A stretch of DNA of 33,343 nucleotides from Chthoniobacterales bacterium (GTDB taxonomy: Bacteria > Verrucomicrobiota > Verrucomicrobiia > Chthoniobacterales > JAATET01), in NCBI GenBank assembly GCA_015655545.1, contig JAATET010000035.1, positions 1 through 33,343 of the forward strand, in the 5' to 3' direction. The notes beneath the pieces were generated by a model, which saw only the letters and a program-made list of their open reading frames with translations, had not been told where the DNA came from and made no database searches. Below are positions 16,817 through 30,123 of the stretch, piece after piece; within the stretch, counting starts at the first letter, position 1, and each line of letters begins with the position of its first letter. A program made the translations under genes and the position numbers.

Positions 16817-18004
16817 ATGCTTTACCGACGTTTCGGCCGCACGGAGCTCCGGATGCCCGTCTTCTCGTGCGGCGGCATGCGTTACCAGCATTCGTGGAAT
16901 GACGTGAAGCCGGCCGAAATCCCGGCCGACAATCAGGCGAATCTCGAAGCGACGATCCACCGCGCGGTGGAAGCCGGAATCAACCACATCGAGACGGCGC
17001 GCGGCTACGGCTCCTCCGAAATGCAGCTGGGCCGTATTTTACCGGGCTTTCCGCGCGAAAAAATCATCGTCCAGACGAAAGTCAGCCCGCACGAGAGCTC
17101 GGAGAAGTTTCTGGAAACCTTCGAGAAATCGATGTCGCTGCTCGGCCTGGAGCAGGTGGATCTTTTCTCGCTGCACGGTATCAACACCGATGAAATCCTC
17201 GATTGGAGCCTGCGCAAAGGCGGATGCCTCGAGGCCGCCGAGCAGCTGCGGCGCGAGGGTCGGGTGCGGCACATCGGATTTTCCACCCACGGCTTGCCGA
17301 GACTGATCTCGAAAGCGATCGAGAGCGACCGCTTCGATTACGTGAACCTGCATTGGTATTGGGTGAACGACATCAACTGGCCGTGCATCGAAGCGGCCGC
17401 GCGCCACGACATGGGCGTGTTCATCATCAGCCCCAATGACAAGGGTGGGAGACTCTACGAGCCGCCGCCGAAACTCGTGGAACTCTGCGCTCCACTCACG
17501 CCGATGGAGTTCAACGATCTTTACTGCCTGCTGCGGCCGGAGGTTCACACGCTCAGCCTTGGCGCGGCCCGGCCGGAAGATTTCGACGCGCATCTCGAGG
17601 CTCTCGGGAAACTTGCGGGCGCCGCGCCGCTCGTTTCCGAGATCGACGCGCGGCTGCGCGCCGAGCTGCGACGCACGCTCGGCGCCGATTGGGTCGCGCG
17701 CTGGGACGAGGGCATTCCGGACTGGAACCATGTTCCTGGCGACGTGAATATTTGGGAAATCCTTCGCCTCGCGAATTACGCAAAGGCGCTCGATCTCGTG
17801 GATTTCGGCAAGATGCGCTACAACCTGCTCGGCCAGGCGGACCATTGGTTCCCGGGGAAAAATGCGGCGGAGTTCGATGACGCGGGCATCCGCGCGGCCG
17901 TTTCGCGAAATCCGTTTGCGCACCGCATCCCCGGCGCGCTGCGCGAAGCGCACGCGCTGCTTTTCGATCGGCCCGTCGGACGGCTCGGCAAGTCGGAGGA
18001 TTGA
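16817..18004 (+). CDS. Aldo/keto reductase family oxidoreductase
   Basis: A 395-residue protein whose first about 290 residues form an NADPH-dependent aldo/keto reductase TIM barrel: LYRRFGRTELRMPVFSCGGM, the segment AGINHIETARGYGSSEMQLG, IIVQTKVSP and HIGFSTHGLP. The catalytic tetrad is readable as Y64, K88 and H120, with Glu (E59) where most members have Asp. The last about 100 residues (RAELRRTLGADWVARWDEGI onward) form an extension without the C-terminal ferredoxin cysteines of some relatives. The gene begins 10 bp after the methyltransferase, so they may be co-transcribed. The substrate is unknown. The stop codon abuts that of the convergent protease with no gap. Confidence 0.88.
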   Translation: MLYRRFGRTELRMPVFSCGGMRYQHSWNDVKPAEIPADNQANLEATIHRAVEAGINHIETARGYGSSEMQLGRILPGFPREKIIVQTKVSPHESSEKFLETFEKSMSLLGLEQVDLFSLHGINTDEILDWSLRKGGCLEAAEQLRREGRVRHIGFSTHGLPRLISKAIESDRFDYVNLHWYWVNDINWPCIEAAARHDMGVFIISPNDKGGRLYEPPPKLVELCAPLTPMEFNDLYCLLRPEVHTLSLGAARPEDFDAHLEALGKLAGAAPLVSEIDARLRAELRRTLGADWVARWDEGIPDWNHVPGDVNIWEILRLANYAKALDLVDFGKMRYNLLGQADHWFPGKNAAEFDDAGIRAAVSRNPFAHRIPGALREAHALLFDRPVGRLGKSED

Positions 18005-18859
18005 TTACGACTGCGGCCCGGTCAGCGAGGCCATCCAGGCGTGATATTTCGGGACATAGACGAAGCCGCTGTGGTCGCCGTAATCGTTTTCGATCCCGTT
18101 GCCGCGCCCGTTCGGATACCAGTCGAGACCATAGTCGTTGATGCCGATGAGCCGCCACTTCCGTCCGCGTTGTATCCAGACGGATCCGCCGCTGTCGCCG
18201 GGTCCGATCAATCCTTCCAGCCGGAGCGGTGAGCTGCTGCCGAACGAGCTGTAGCCGGCGTGGCCAGGTCGGTCGAAATCGACCTCGAAAGCGCGGCCTC
18301 CCATGTAGTAGCTGCCGAGGGTGTTTTGGCCGCCTCGCTTCGCGATGGAGAAAGTATTGCTGCCGGTCAGGCCGGTGCCGGTATCGCCGTAGCCGACAAA
18401 GGTGAGGGTGGTGTTTTTTCGAACTCTGCTGCCGTTATAGAGCCGGGCCGTCTTTACCGAAAAAGGAGCAGGCAGGAAAACCACGGAGATATCATCGCGG
18501 AGGGTCGACGAGTTATAACGGGGATTGATGTTGATCACGCGGGGAGTCGTGAAGTCGATTTGCGCGATTCGTCCGCGACCGAAGTTGATGCGCACCCCCA
18601 CGGCTCCCCGTAAGGAATTGCTGTCGAAAACATGCGCCGCGCTGACCACGCGGTCGGCGCCATAGAGCGTGGCGGTTCCGATGGGCTGGTAGCCATGCCC
18701 GTAATCGATATCCACCCGGCCCACCGATGCAAAAGCCGCGCGGCTTCCGAGATGCCGATAGAGCGAATCGGGAGTGTCGTCCCGAATGACAACTGCGAAT
18801 GCACCGGCAATAAGGGCGCCCAGGGTAAGGCAGGCGAGGATGAGGGGACGCGAAGACAT
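18005..18859 (-). CDS. Secreted trypsin-like serine protease
   Basis: A 284-residue chymotrypsin-fold (S1-like) protease. Residues 1-22 form a signal peptide (LILACLTLGALIAGAFA). The catalytic triad is readable: H76 in VVSAAHVFD, D123 in LRDDISVVFL, and S223 in GLIGPGDSGGSVW. No transmembrane anchor, PDZ domain or PEP-CTERM tail follows, so it is likely released to the periplasm or outside. Cysteines are essentially absent after the signal peptide, so the mature enzyme lacks disulphides. It is convergent with the aldo/keto reductase and divergent from uvrA. The substrate is not predictable. The ATG has no Shine-Dalgarno sequence. Confidence 0.88.
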   Translation of the reverse strand: MSSRPLILACLTLGALIAGAFAVVIRDDTPDSLYRHLGSRAAFASVGRVDIDYGHGYQPIGTATLYGADRVVSAAHVFDSNSLRGAVGVRINFGRGRIAQIDFTTPRVININPRYNSSTLRDDISVVFLPAPFSVKTARLYNGSRVRKNTTLTFVGYGDTGTGLTGSNTFSIAKRGGQNTLGSYYMGGRAFEVDFDRPGHAGYSSFGSSSPLRLEGLIGPGDSGGSVWIQRGRKWRLIGINDYGLDWYPNGRGNGIENDYGDHSGFVYVPKYHAWMASLTGPQS

Positions 18860-18957
18860 GGTGTAAAAGCCGTTAATTTAAACCGTTGCGCCACATCGGC
18901 AAATCCTCATGCGCGGAGCAGGCTCTTTTTCGTGGGCAGACCCGCCGTGGCGTGAGT

Positions 18958-18963
18958 TATACT
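18958..18963 (+). promoter_or_regulatory. Possible -10 element of the uvrA promoter
   Basis: TATACT lies 16 bp before the uvrA ATG in a 120-bp divergent intergenic region. The -35 side is poor, and the transcript would have a very short leader. Support is the hexamer and its position only. Confidence 0.3.
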
Positions 18964-18979
18964 GCGCGATTTACCGCAA

Positions 18980-21894
<2,915 letters not shown>

Positions 21895-21898
<4 letters not shown>

Positions 21899-24312
21899 AG
21901 TGGCGAGTGTTGATTTTTCTGGCGGCCTTGCATGCTGCGCCGGCCAGCGAGGCCGGCAAGGCGGTCGAGCTTGGGCGTTCGGCGCGCGCGGAGGGGATTC
22001 CGCAAGGCGCGATCTCGGAACTGAAGCGCGTGGCGAAAACGGCGAGCGGCGGCGAGGAGATCGGAGTGCTCGTGGAACTCGCGCGCTGCCTCCTCGAAGC
22101 GGATCGCGAACCCGAGGCCGCGGCCTGGCTCGACAAGACCATTTATCGCAACGAGCCGGAGGTCATTTTCTGGCGGGCGCAGGCCCGCGCGCAAAAGGGC
22201 GATTACGAAAACGCGCTGGCCGATTACACGCTCGCCTCCGGCATCGATTTTCCGCTGCGTGAGGATGCCGCTTTTGGCCGCGGCCGCATGCTCGAAGCCC
22301 TTGGCCGCCCGCAGGAGGCGCTCACGGATGTTTACGCGAAAGTTTCACGCTCGAGCCGTCGGCATGTTGCCGCCATGCTCGCGAGCGCCGCGATTTTGAT
22401 TCGGAAAGGCGGCAAGGAATCGCTGCACGAGGCCGGGAGGTTGGTGGAGGGCAGCGGCGGCGGAACTCGCCGGGAAGAGGATCAGCGCCGCTATCTGCGG
22501 GGGCGATTGGCTTTGGAGTCCGGCGATGCGGCCTCGGCGCTGAATATCTACAAGGACTTCGCGCCGCGCGATCGCCGTCTCGCGGCCGGCGTGGCCATTG
22601 GAGAGACGGATGCGCTCTCGCGTCTGCATAACAACGAAAAAGCCGAATCCGTATTGGAGGGATTCGTGCGGGAAAATCCCTCCAACCCGCTCCTGGGCGA
22701 GACCCTGGCCAAGCTCGATGAAGTGCGCGCCCGGCAAAAAGAGCCGTCGAACTCCGCGCTGAAACAATGGGAGCACGATGACGGCAACCCGGCGCTCTCG
22801 GCCGCCGCCACCTACTATCTCGCGCGAAGTGCCGAGCGGCAGGAGCAAACGGAGCGCGCCCTTCGAAATTACCGCGAATTTATCAAGAGCTATCCACAGC
22901 ATCCTTTGCGGACGGCCGCGATCATCCGACTGGCCCGTCTGTTGCTCGCGGCTGGGCAGACGAAGGCCGCAGGCGAGCTTTTGTCCTCGGGTGGAGAGCC
23001 TTCGGATGGCCCGGACCAGGCTCGGCTGCGCTTCCTTCAGGGCGAGGCGCAATATCAATCGGCGAGCTATGCCGGAGCCTCGAAGACCTTCGTGTCGGCG
23101 GCAAATCTCGACCCCCGGCTTTCGGAATCGGCGCTCGCCAACGCCGCGATCTCCGCGATCAGCGCGGGCAACGAGCCGCTCGCCGCGGAGATTTTAAATG
23201 CGTTGCGCAAACAGAATGCCGGCGCCGCGCGGCGGATCGAGCTGGTGGAGGCTTTCCAAAGCGCCCGGGCGGGAAATCCCGACTCTGCCGAGCAGCTGGC
23301 CTGGCTGGCCGATCATGGCGGCACGGTTGGAAACAAAGCCCGGCTGGCGCTGGCGGAGTGGCGCTGGCAGCAGCACGACGCGGCCGGCGCAAAGTTGGAG
23401 TTCCGCCGGGTGGCCAATTCCAAAGCGGCCGGCGCCAACGATCAAAAGGACTATTTTGCCGTTTACCTGGCCGACGACGGTTCTGTGAAAGCCGTCGATT
23501 CCGTTTCCAGCGCCGCGCAGGATTTTCTTCGCAGCCATCCCGACTCTCCCCGCGAAGCCGACGTCCGGATGAAATGGGGAGAGGTCTTGATGCGGGCGGG
23601 CGACTACCGGGGAGCGCGCGTGCGTTTCGGTGAAGCCGCGCAAAGTGCGGACGATCCGGCGCTCAAACAAAGCGCCTTGTTTCTGGAGGCTCGGGCGGCC
23701 GCGGGCACGATGGATGAAGCCGAGCTGAACACCGCGATTTCGATTCTCGAAGACGTTGCGCTCGACAAGACGAATCCGCTCGCGCCGCAAGCCCGGCTCG
23801 AACAGGCCATGCTGCAAAGCGCGCTGGGGCATCCGAAGGATAGCGTCACGATTCTCGACAATCTCATCGGCGCGACGAATGACCCTCGCCTGAAATTCAT
23901 GGCGCAGATGAAAAAGGGCGAGGCGTTGCTCCTGGAAAGCGCGACCGAGCCCGCCCGGGCGCCGGATGCGATACAGACCTGGCGCGCCATTGCGGCGGAT
24001 CCGCAAGCGCTGCCCGCCGAGCGGAACGAAGCGCTGACCCGCATGGCGGCGGCGTGTGCGCAGGTCGGCGACACCGATGGCGCGCTCGCGGCTTATTACG
24101 AGGCGCTCACCGCTCCGCGCGACCGGCAGCCGGAGTATTTCTGGTATTATAAGGCCGGATTCGAGGCGGCAAACCTGCTCTATAAGCTCGACCGGTTTCA
24201 GGAAGCCGCGGCGATTTATGAAAAGATGGCCGCCGCCCCGGGTCCGCGAGCCGCGGAAGCAAAGGAGCGAGTAAAGAGCTTGCGGCTGCAGAAATTTATC
24301 TGGGAAGATTGA
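21895..24312 (+). CDS. Large exported TPR-repeat protein
   Basis: An 805-residue protein made almost entirely of tetratricopeptide-like helical repeats. A short hydrophobic N-terminus (MKWRVLIFLAALHAAPASEA) acts as a signal peptide, so it is likely periplasmic. Repeats are readable throughout, e.g. FWRAQARAQKGDYENALADY, the block ATYYLARSAERQEQTERALR and the late LYKLDRFQEAAAIYEKM. The overall layout, with YbgF/BamD-like blocks, suits a scaffold for protein complexes. No enzyme domain is seen. The ATG overlaps the uvrA stop (ATGA), so expression is coupled to uvrA although no repair function is apparent. The aminotransferase follows 10 bp downstream. Confidence 0.82.
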
Positions 24313-24322
24313 CCCTTCCCAA

Positions 24323-25405
24323 ATGACACCCACCGACCACGTCAAACTCTTCATTCCCGGCCCCGTCGAAATCTCCGAAAAAACCTTCCAGGCCTTCCGC
24401 ACGCCGATGATCGGCCATCGCAGCGGCGATTTCAAAAAACTCTACGCCGAGATTCATCCGCGGCTGCAGACGCTCTTCGGTACCAGGCAGCCCGTCTTCA
24501 TTTCCACCTCGTCCGCCTGGGGCGTGATGGAAGGCGCGATCCGCAACATCGTCGCCAGGAAAGTGCTGAACTGCATGAACGGCGCGTTTTCGGACAAATG
24601 GTTCGACGTGAGCAAGCGCTGCGGCAAGGAAGCCGAGGCGCTGCAGGCCGAATGGAGTCAGCCGATTCTGCCCGGGCAGGTGGATGCCGCGCTCGCGAAG
24701 GGCGGCTTCGACGCCGTCACGCTCATTCACAACGAGACCTCGACCGGCGTGAAGAACCCGCTCAAGGAAATCGCCGCCGTCGTGAAGAAATATCCCGGCG
24801 TGCTGCTCATCGTGGACACCGTTTCGTCGTTCTCCACCGAGGCGATCCCAATGGACGAGCTCGGCATCGACGTGCTGCTCACCGGCAGCCAGAAGGCGCT
24901 CGCCCTGCCGCCCGGCATGGCGCTCTTTAGCGTCAGCGAGGCCGCATTCGAGCGCGCCGCCACGATGAAGGATCGCGGATATTATTTCGACTTCATCGAG
25001 TTCAAGAAGAACCAGGCCGACGACATGACGCCGAGCACGCCGGTGATCTCGCACATCTACGCGCTGCGCTCGAAGCTCGACGATATCTTCACCGAAGGCG
25101 TCGAGGCCCGCTACGCCCGGCACGCGAAACTGAATGGCATCGTGCACGAGTGGGCGAAGAAAAACGGCTTCGAATTCTTCGCGGCGGAAGGCTACCGCTC
25201 CGTCTCTCTCACCTGCGTGAAGAACAACCAGGACGTGGACGTCGCGGCATGGATCAAGGCGCTCCGAGAGAAATACCGCTGCGTGATCGACGGCGGCTAC
25301 GGCAAGATCAAGGGCAAGACCTTCCGCATCTCGAACATGGGAGACGAGACCGAGGCGACGATCACCGCGCTCCTCGGCTGGCTCGACGACACGCTGCCGT
25401 CCTAG
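24323..25405 (+). CDS. Class V aminotransferase (serine/alanine-glyoxylate type)
   Basis: A 360-residue fold-type I PLP enzyme. The N-terminus LFIPGPVEISEKTFQAF and PMIGHRSGDF are characteristic of the alanine-glyoxylate/serine-pyruvate aminotransferase group. The cofactor Asp is D165 in LLIVDTVSSF and the PLP lysine is K191 in TGSQKALALPPG. Others of this group act as serine-glyoxylate or phosphoserine aminotransferases, so a role in serine/glycine metabolism is likely; the exact substrates cannot be decided from sequence. It follows the TPR gene by 10 bp and is probably the last gene of the uvrA transcript. It converges on the lipoprotein gene with a 4-bp gap and no visible terminator. Confidence 0.88.
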   Translation: MTPTDHVKLFIPGPVEISEKTFQAFRTPMIGHRSGDFKKLYAEIHPRLQTLFGTRQPVFISTSSAWGVMEGAIRNIVARKVLNCMNGAFSDKWFDVSKRCGKEAEALQAEWSQPILPGQVDAALAKGGFDAVTLIHNETSTGVKNPLKEIAAVVKKYPGVLLIVDTVSSFSTEAIPMDELGIDVLLTGSQKALALPPGMALFSVSEAAFERAATMKDRGYYFDFIEFKKNQADDMTPSTPVISHIYALRSKLDDIFTEGVEARYARHAKLNGIVHEWAKKNGFEFFAAEGYRSVSLTCVKNNQDVDVAAWIKALREKYRCVIDGGYGKIKGKTFRISNMGDETEATITALLGWLDDTLPS

Positions 25406-25409
25406 CGGA

Positions 25410-25808
25410 TCAGGGAGTCGGCGTTGGCGAAGGTGCCGGAGCCGTGGCTTCGTGCACCTTTTCCTTCGCGGCATCAGCGGCTTTTTTGAGGGAGTCGAAC
25501 GCGCTGCTGCCCGCGCTTTGCAGGCTCTGGCCCGCTTGCGCGGCCATGTCGCCAGCCTTGGCCGCGGCATCCTTGAGCGCGGGTTCGGCTTCTTTCGCGG
25601 CATCCGACGCCGATGCGGATATTTTCGCGGCGGCTTCCTTCGTGACGGCTGTGGCGGCATCGACGGCTTCCCGGGCTTCGCGAGCGAGGCGGTTGCCGTC
25701 GCTTTCGGCAGGCGGCGTCGGAGTGGGCGTGGCTGCGGCCTCGGGTTTCTTCGAATGGCACGCGACCAGTGCGGCGGCGAGCGCGACGAGGCAAAAGGTT
25801 TTCTTCAT
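25410..25808 (-). CDS. Small alanine-rich lipoprotein
   Basis: A 132-residue lipoprotein. The signal peptide MKKTFCLVALAAALVAC ends in a lipobox (LVAC, lipid-modified C17). A Pro/Thr linker follows (EAAATPTPTPP). Residues about 38-120 are Ala/Lys/Asp/Glu-rich amphipathic helix with approximate 11-residue periodicity (AREAVDAATAVTKEAAAKIS and onward), like LEA-type or Lpp-like helices, and the end is again TP-rich. It is likely an envelope-anchored helical protein; no enzyme function is suggested. It starts 12 bp after the phosphohexomutase stop and so may be the last gene of that run. Confidence 0.8.
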   Translation of the reverse strand: MKKTFCLVALAAALVACHSKKPEAAATPTPTPPAESDGNRLAREAREAVDAATAVTKEAAAKISASASDAAKEAEPALKDAAAKAGDMAAQAGQSLQSAGSSAFDSLKKAADAAKEKVHEATAPAPSPTPTP

Positions 25809-25820
25809 GACTTGAGATCG

Positions 25821-27677
25821 TCAGCGGGAGGCAAGGCGCGCGTCCGCGTCCTTGTGGAGCCAGCTCCATGCGGAAGTCAGTCGAGCCCGGGCGTTGGATT
25901 TTGATTTTACGAGATCGTCCGCGCCCGCAGGTTCCGAGACGAAGAGATAGAATTTGATCTTCGGCTCGGTCCCGGATGGGCGCACCGCGATGCGCAATCC
26001 ACCCTCGACCTCGAACATCGTCATCGCCTCGGTCGGGATCTCGTCGCCTTCCACGTCCCGCAGGCCGCCCGCGGCAAAGTCGCGAACTTGCGTTACCGCG
26101 GCGCCGTTGATCGCGGCGGGAGGATGGCTTCGATACGACTCCACGAGCGCCTGGATCCTGGCGGCGCCGTCCGCACCTTCCATCACGAGCGATTCGCTGT
26201 GTTCGAGATGGACGCCAAATTCCACGAACAACGCGTCGAGCAATTCCGGCAAAGTCTGTCCACGGGATTTCGCGAAGGCCGCGACCTCCGCGATCATCAC
26301 GGCGGCGGCGTTCGCATCCTTGTCGCGCACGAAATCCGCGCCGCTGTAGCCGTAGCTTTCCTCGCCGCCGAAGACGAAGACGGGCTTCGGGTTTTGAACG
26401 TCGTATTTGGCGAGCTTGGCGCCGATGTATTTGAAGCCGGTGAGCGTCTCGACGCAGCGCAGGCCGAATTTTGCCGCGATGGCCTTCTGCAGATCGGTGG
26501 TGACGAAGGTCTTGATGATGACGCCATTTATGCCGCCGTTTTTCGCGAAGGATTCGGCGCGATACCATGCCATGAGCGAGCCAAGCTGGTTGCCGGTGAG
26601 CAGTACGAGCCGGCCGTCCTTGCCGCGGGCGGCGACGCCGAGACGGTCGGCATCGGGATCGGTGGCGAGCACGAGGTCTGCGCCTTCCGCGTCGGCCTGT
26701 TGCATGGCCAGCGAAAGCGCTTCGGCATTTTCGGGATTCGGAGATTTCACGGTGGGGAATCGCCCGTCCGGCGCGTCCTGCGCCGCGACCGTGGAAACCG
26801 AGCATCCGATGCGTTGCAGGATCGGGACGGAAATGATGCCGCCGACGCCGTGAAGCGAACTGAAGACGATGCGAAGGCCGGCCTCCCGCACGAGCGCCGG
26901 GGCGAGCAGCAGGGTCTCGAGCCGGCGGAGGTAGGACGCGTCGATCTCGGCGCCGATCGGAACGAGGCGGCCGGGACGATCCGCGGCGGATGCCGGGGAG
27001 CTTTCGGCCGCGTTGACACGGGCGATGATGCCGCTCGCGTGCGGTTCCACGATCTGCCCGCCGTCGGAGAAATAGACCTTGTAGCCATTGTATTCCGGCG
27101 GGTTGTGGCTGGCGGTGAGGCAAATGCCCGCGGTGGCGCCGAGCTCGCGAATGGCGAAAGAAAGCTCCGGCGTGCTGCGCGCGGAATCGAAGAGAAACGC
27201 ATCGACGCCGAGATCGGTGATGACTTTTGCGACGAATTCCGCGAATTCGCGGGAGAAATGGCGCGTGTCGTGCGCGAGGCAGATCGACGGCCTTGCGGCG
27301 TTTTCGCTGCGCGCGTGCCAGTCGAGGACGTAGACGACGAGCCCTCGAGTGGCGCGGCGAAGAGTCTCGAAATTCATGGCATTCGTTCCGACGCACGGAT
27401 GCTCGGGCCGGCCGTTCGGGCCGCCAGCGCCCTGCTCCGCCTTCGTGACGATGGCGCCGATGGATTTGCCCCGCAGCCCGCCCGTGCCGAAGGCGAGGGT
27501 GCGGAAAAATCGATTGTCCAGCTCCGCCCATTGTCCGCCGGAGATCAGCTCGTCGATCGCCGCTTCGGCGACGGGCGAGGGAGCATGGGCGAGAGCGGCG
27601 GCGATGTTTTCCTTCGACGAGGATCGCAGCGGTGCGAGAGCGAGGGCTTGTCGAAGGCGTTCCGGATTCGCGGCCAC
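25821..27677 (-). CDS. Phosphoglucomutase/phosphomannomutase family enzyme
   Basis: A 618-residue alpha-D-phosphohexomutase, which moves phosphate between C1 and C6 of a hexose via a phosphoserine. It has FGTGGLRG (63-70), the catalytic Ser in CLTASHNPPEYNGYK (S190), the metal loop ATDPDADRLG (D340, D342, D344), the sugar loop GGEESYGY and the phosphate-binding RPSGTEPKIKF. The long form with an N-terminal extension of about 55 residues resembles the PgcA/PGM2 group, which usually uses glucose phosphate. It starts at GTG 27677, 10 bp after lysA, with no Shine-Dalgarno sequence. Co-transcription with zwf fits a role at the glucose 6-phosphate branch point. Confidence 0.93.
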   Translation of the reverse strand: MAANPERLRQALALAPLRSSSKENIAAALAHAPSPVAEAAIDELISGGQWAELDNRFFRTLAFGTGGLRGKSIGAIVTKAEQGAGGPNGRPEHPCVGTNAMNFETLRRATRGLVVYVLDWHARSENAARPSICLAHDTRHFSREFAEFVAKVITDLGVDAFLFDSARSTPELSFAIRELGATAGICLTASHNPPEYNGYKVYFSDGGQIVEPHASGIIARVNAAESSPASAADRPGRLVPIGAEIDASYLRRLETLLLAPALVREAGLRIVFSSLHGVGGIISVPILQRIGCSVSTVAAQDAPDGRFPTVKSPNPENAEALSLAMQQADAEGADLVLATDPDADRLGVAARGKDGRLVLLTGNQLGSLMAWYRAESFAKNGGINGVIIKTFVTTDLQKAIAAKFGLRCVETLTGFKYIGAKLAKYDVQNPKPVFVFGGEESYGYSGADFVRDKDANAAAVMIAEVAAFAKSRGQTLPELLDALFVEFGVHLEHSESLVMEGADGAARIQALVESYRSHPPAAINGAAVTQVRDFAAGGLRDVEGDEIPTEAMTMFEVEGGLRIAVRPSGTEPKIKFYLFVSEPAGADDLVKSKSNARARLTSAWSWLHKDADARLASR

Positions 27678-27687
27678 GATTTTTTCG

Positions 27688-28977
<1,290 letters not shown>

Positions 28978-29017
28978 GAAGAGATGCTAGCTGTTGAATG
29001 AAAGTCCCTGAAGAAAA

Positions 29018-30091
29018 TTACTCCGCCAGCAGCGGCTCGATGATCGCGAGCGACTGGAGATAGAGCGGATGGGAGCCGCCCCGGCTGAGTTCCTTGAGCA
29101 GGATGTCGGCGATGCGCTGGCGCCCGGCCGGCAGGATTTGCGAGAAGGAATCGAGGGGGCCTCCGGTCGCCGTGGCGTGGAAAAACTCTCCGCCGGAGGC
29201 GCGGTCGACGCTGAACTTCGACAACTTCGTCATCAACCGGCACGAGGAAATGCCCGCGCCGGTTTCCTCGATCAGCCGGAACGTGACCTCGCGCCGATCC
29301 GCGCTGCGGAAGGAGTGGCGGCCGAGGACGGAATCGAGCTGCCAGCCGAGCTGGTTCGCCAGCCATCCGAGGAGGAGCAGGGCACTGACGCGGGCGCCCG
29401 GAGCGTGCACGATCTCGACCGCCTGAATGTTGCCCAGGCAGGGCAGGGCGTTCGAGTGATCGAAAAACTGCGCCAGCGCGGAGCGCAGGCTGAGCAGGCG
29501 CGTCCAGTTGAGGTCGCAAAGAACGGTGCGCACATCTCCGAAGGCGGCGATTTGGCGGACGATGGGAAATTGCCCGGCGGGATCGTCCCATTTGTTGCTG
29601 TCGAAAATAAGGCGGTCGACCCAGCTCCAGAGCTTCGAATCGTGCGGCTCGTGGAACGGAGCCTGCCACCAGAGGCAGAAGGGAAGGTCGGAATCGAGAT
29701 GCGCGAAGACGACGTTCGCAAACGCGGTCGGGGACTTGCCGTCGAGCTGGAAGGTGATCTGCTCGGAGCAGATTTCCTTTTTGTTGACCGCGTGGCAATG
29801 GGCATTGATCCAGGCTTTCACGCCGATTTCCGGGGCGGTGCGGTTGGCGTAGATCAGGATCGCGCGGCAGGCGTGCTCGGTGGCGATCTGCGAAATGAGC
29901 TCGGTGTTCTTCGCGACGTTTTCGGAGGCTTCGGTATAGATCGCGAGATTGATGAGCGAGGCCCGCGTCTTGTCGCCGGTGTTTTCCCAGAGGCGGCCGA
30001 GCTCTTTCTCGATGCGGCCGACCTCGACGGGCAGGCCCGCCGAGAAATTCGAAATGGGGAATTCGGAATGCGGAATGGATTCAGTGCTCAT
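29018..30091 (-). CDS. opcA: Glucose-6-phosphate dehydrogenase assembly protein OpcA
   Basis: A 357-residue OpcA-family protein. In cyanobacteria OpcA promotes oligomerisation and redox activation of G6PDH; homologues occur in actinobacteria and PVC bacteria. It has no catalytic motif. Readable family blocks are GLPVEVGRIEKELGRLWE, the central LDSDLPFCLWWQAP and DRLIFDSNKW. The position directly after zwf on the same strand is the known arrangement. The ATG overlaps the stop of an 11-codon mini-ORF (ATGA). The first 17 residues (MSTESIPHSEFPISNFS) come from the inverted repeat at this junction and look unrelated to the family. No later ATG or GTG precedes the conserved region, so this start is the likely one. 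Confidence 0.88.
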   Translation of the reverse strand: MSTESIPHSEFPISNFSAGLPVEVGRIEKELGRLWENTGDKTRASLINLAIYTEASENVAKNTELISQIATEHACRAILIYANRTAPEIGVKAWINAHCHAVNKKEICSEQITFQLDGKSPTAFANVVFAHLDSDLPFCLWWQAPFHEPHDSKLWSWVDRLIFDSNKWDDPAGQFPIVRQIAAFGDVRTVLCDLNWTRLLSLRSALAQFFDHSNALPCLGNIQAVEIVHAPGARVSALLLLGWLANQLGWQLDSVLGRHSFRSADRREVTFRLIEETGAGISSCRLMTKLSKFSVDRASGGEFFHATATGGPLDSFSQILPAGRQRIADILLKELSRGGSHPLYLQSLAIIEPLLAE

Positions 30092-30118
30092 TTCGCATTC
30101 CGAATTTCGAATTTCGCA
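30044..30118. repeat. Imperfect inverted repeat at the zwf-opcA junction
   Basis: On the minus strand one arm (GAAATTCGAAATTCGG, then AATGCGAAATG) is followed by a spacer of about 10 nt and a second arm. The reverse complement of the second arm is GAAATTCGAAATGGGG plus AATTCGGAATGCGGAATG. The arms match almost throughout except for about 4 extra bases in the second. It would fold into a long hairpin covering the opcA start codon. The GAATTTCGAATTTC-type composition differs from the GC-rich genes around it and resembles short interspersed repeats; a genome search is needed to prove copies. Confidence 0.8.
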
Positions 30119-30123
30119 TTCAT
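30088..30123 (-). other. 11-codon mini-ORF linking zwf and opcA
   Basis: The frame encodes MNAKFEIRNAK. Its ATG (30123-30121) overlaps the zwf stop by one base (TGATG), and its TGA (30090-30088) overlaps the opcA ATG (ATGA). It lies wholly in the inverted repeat. It could carry terminating ribosomes from zwf onto opcA. Its translation is unproven, and it may be an accidental by-product of the repeat. Confidence 0.4.
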
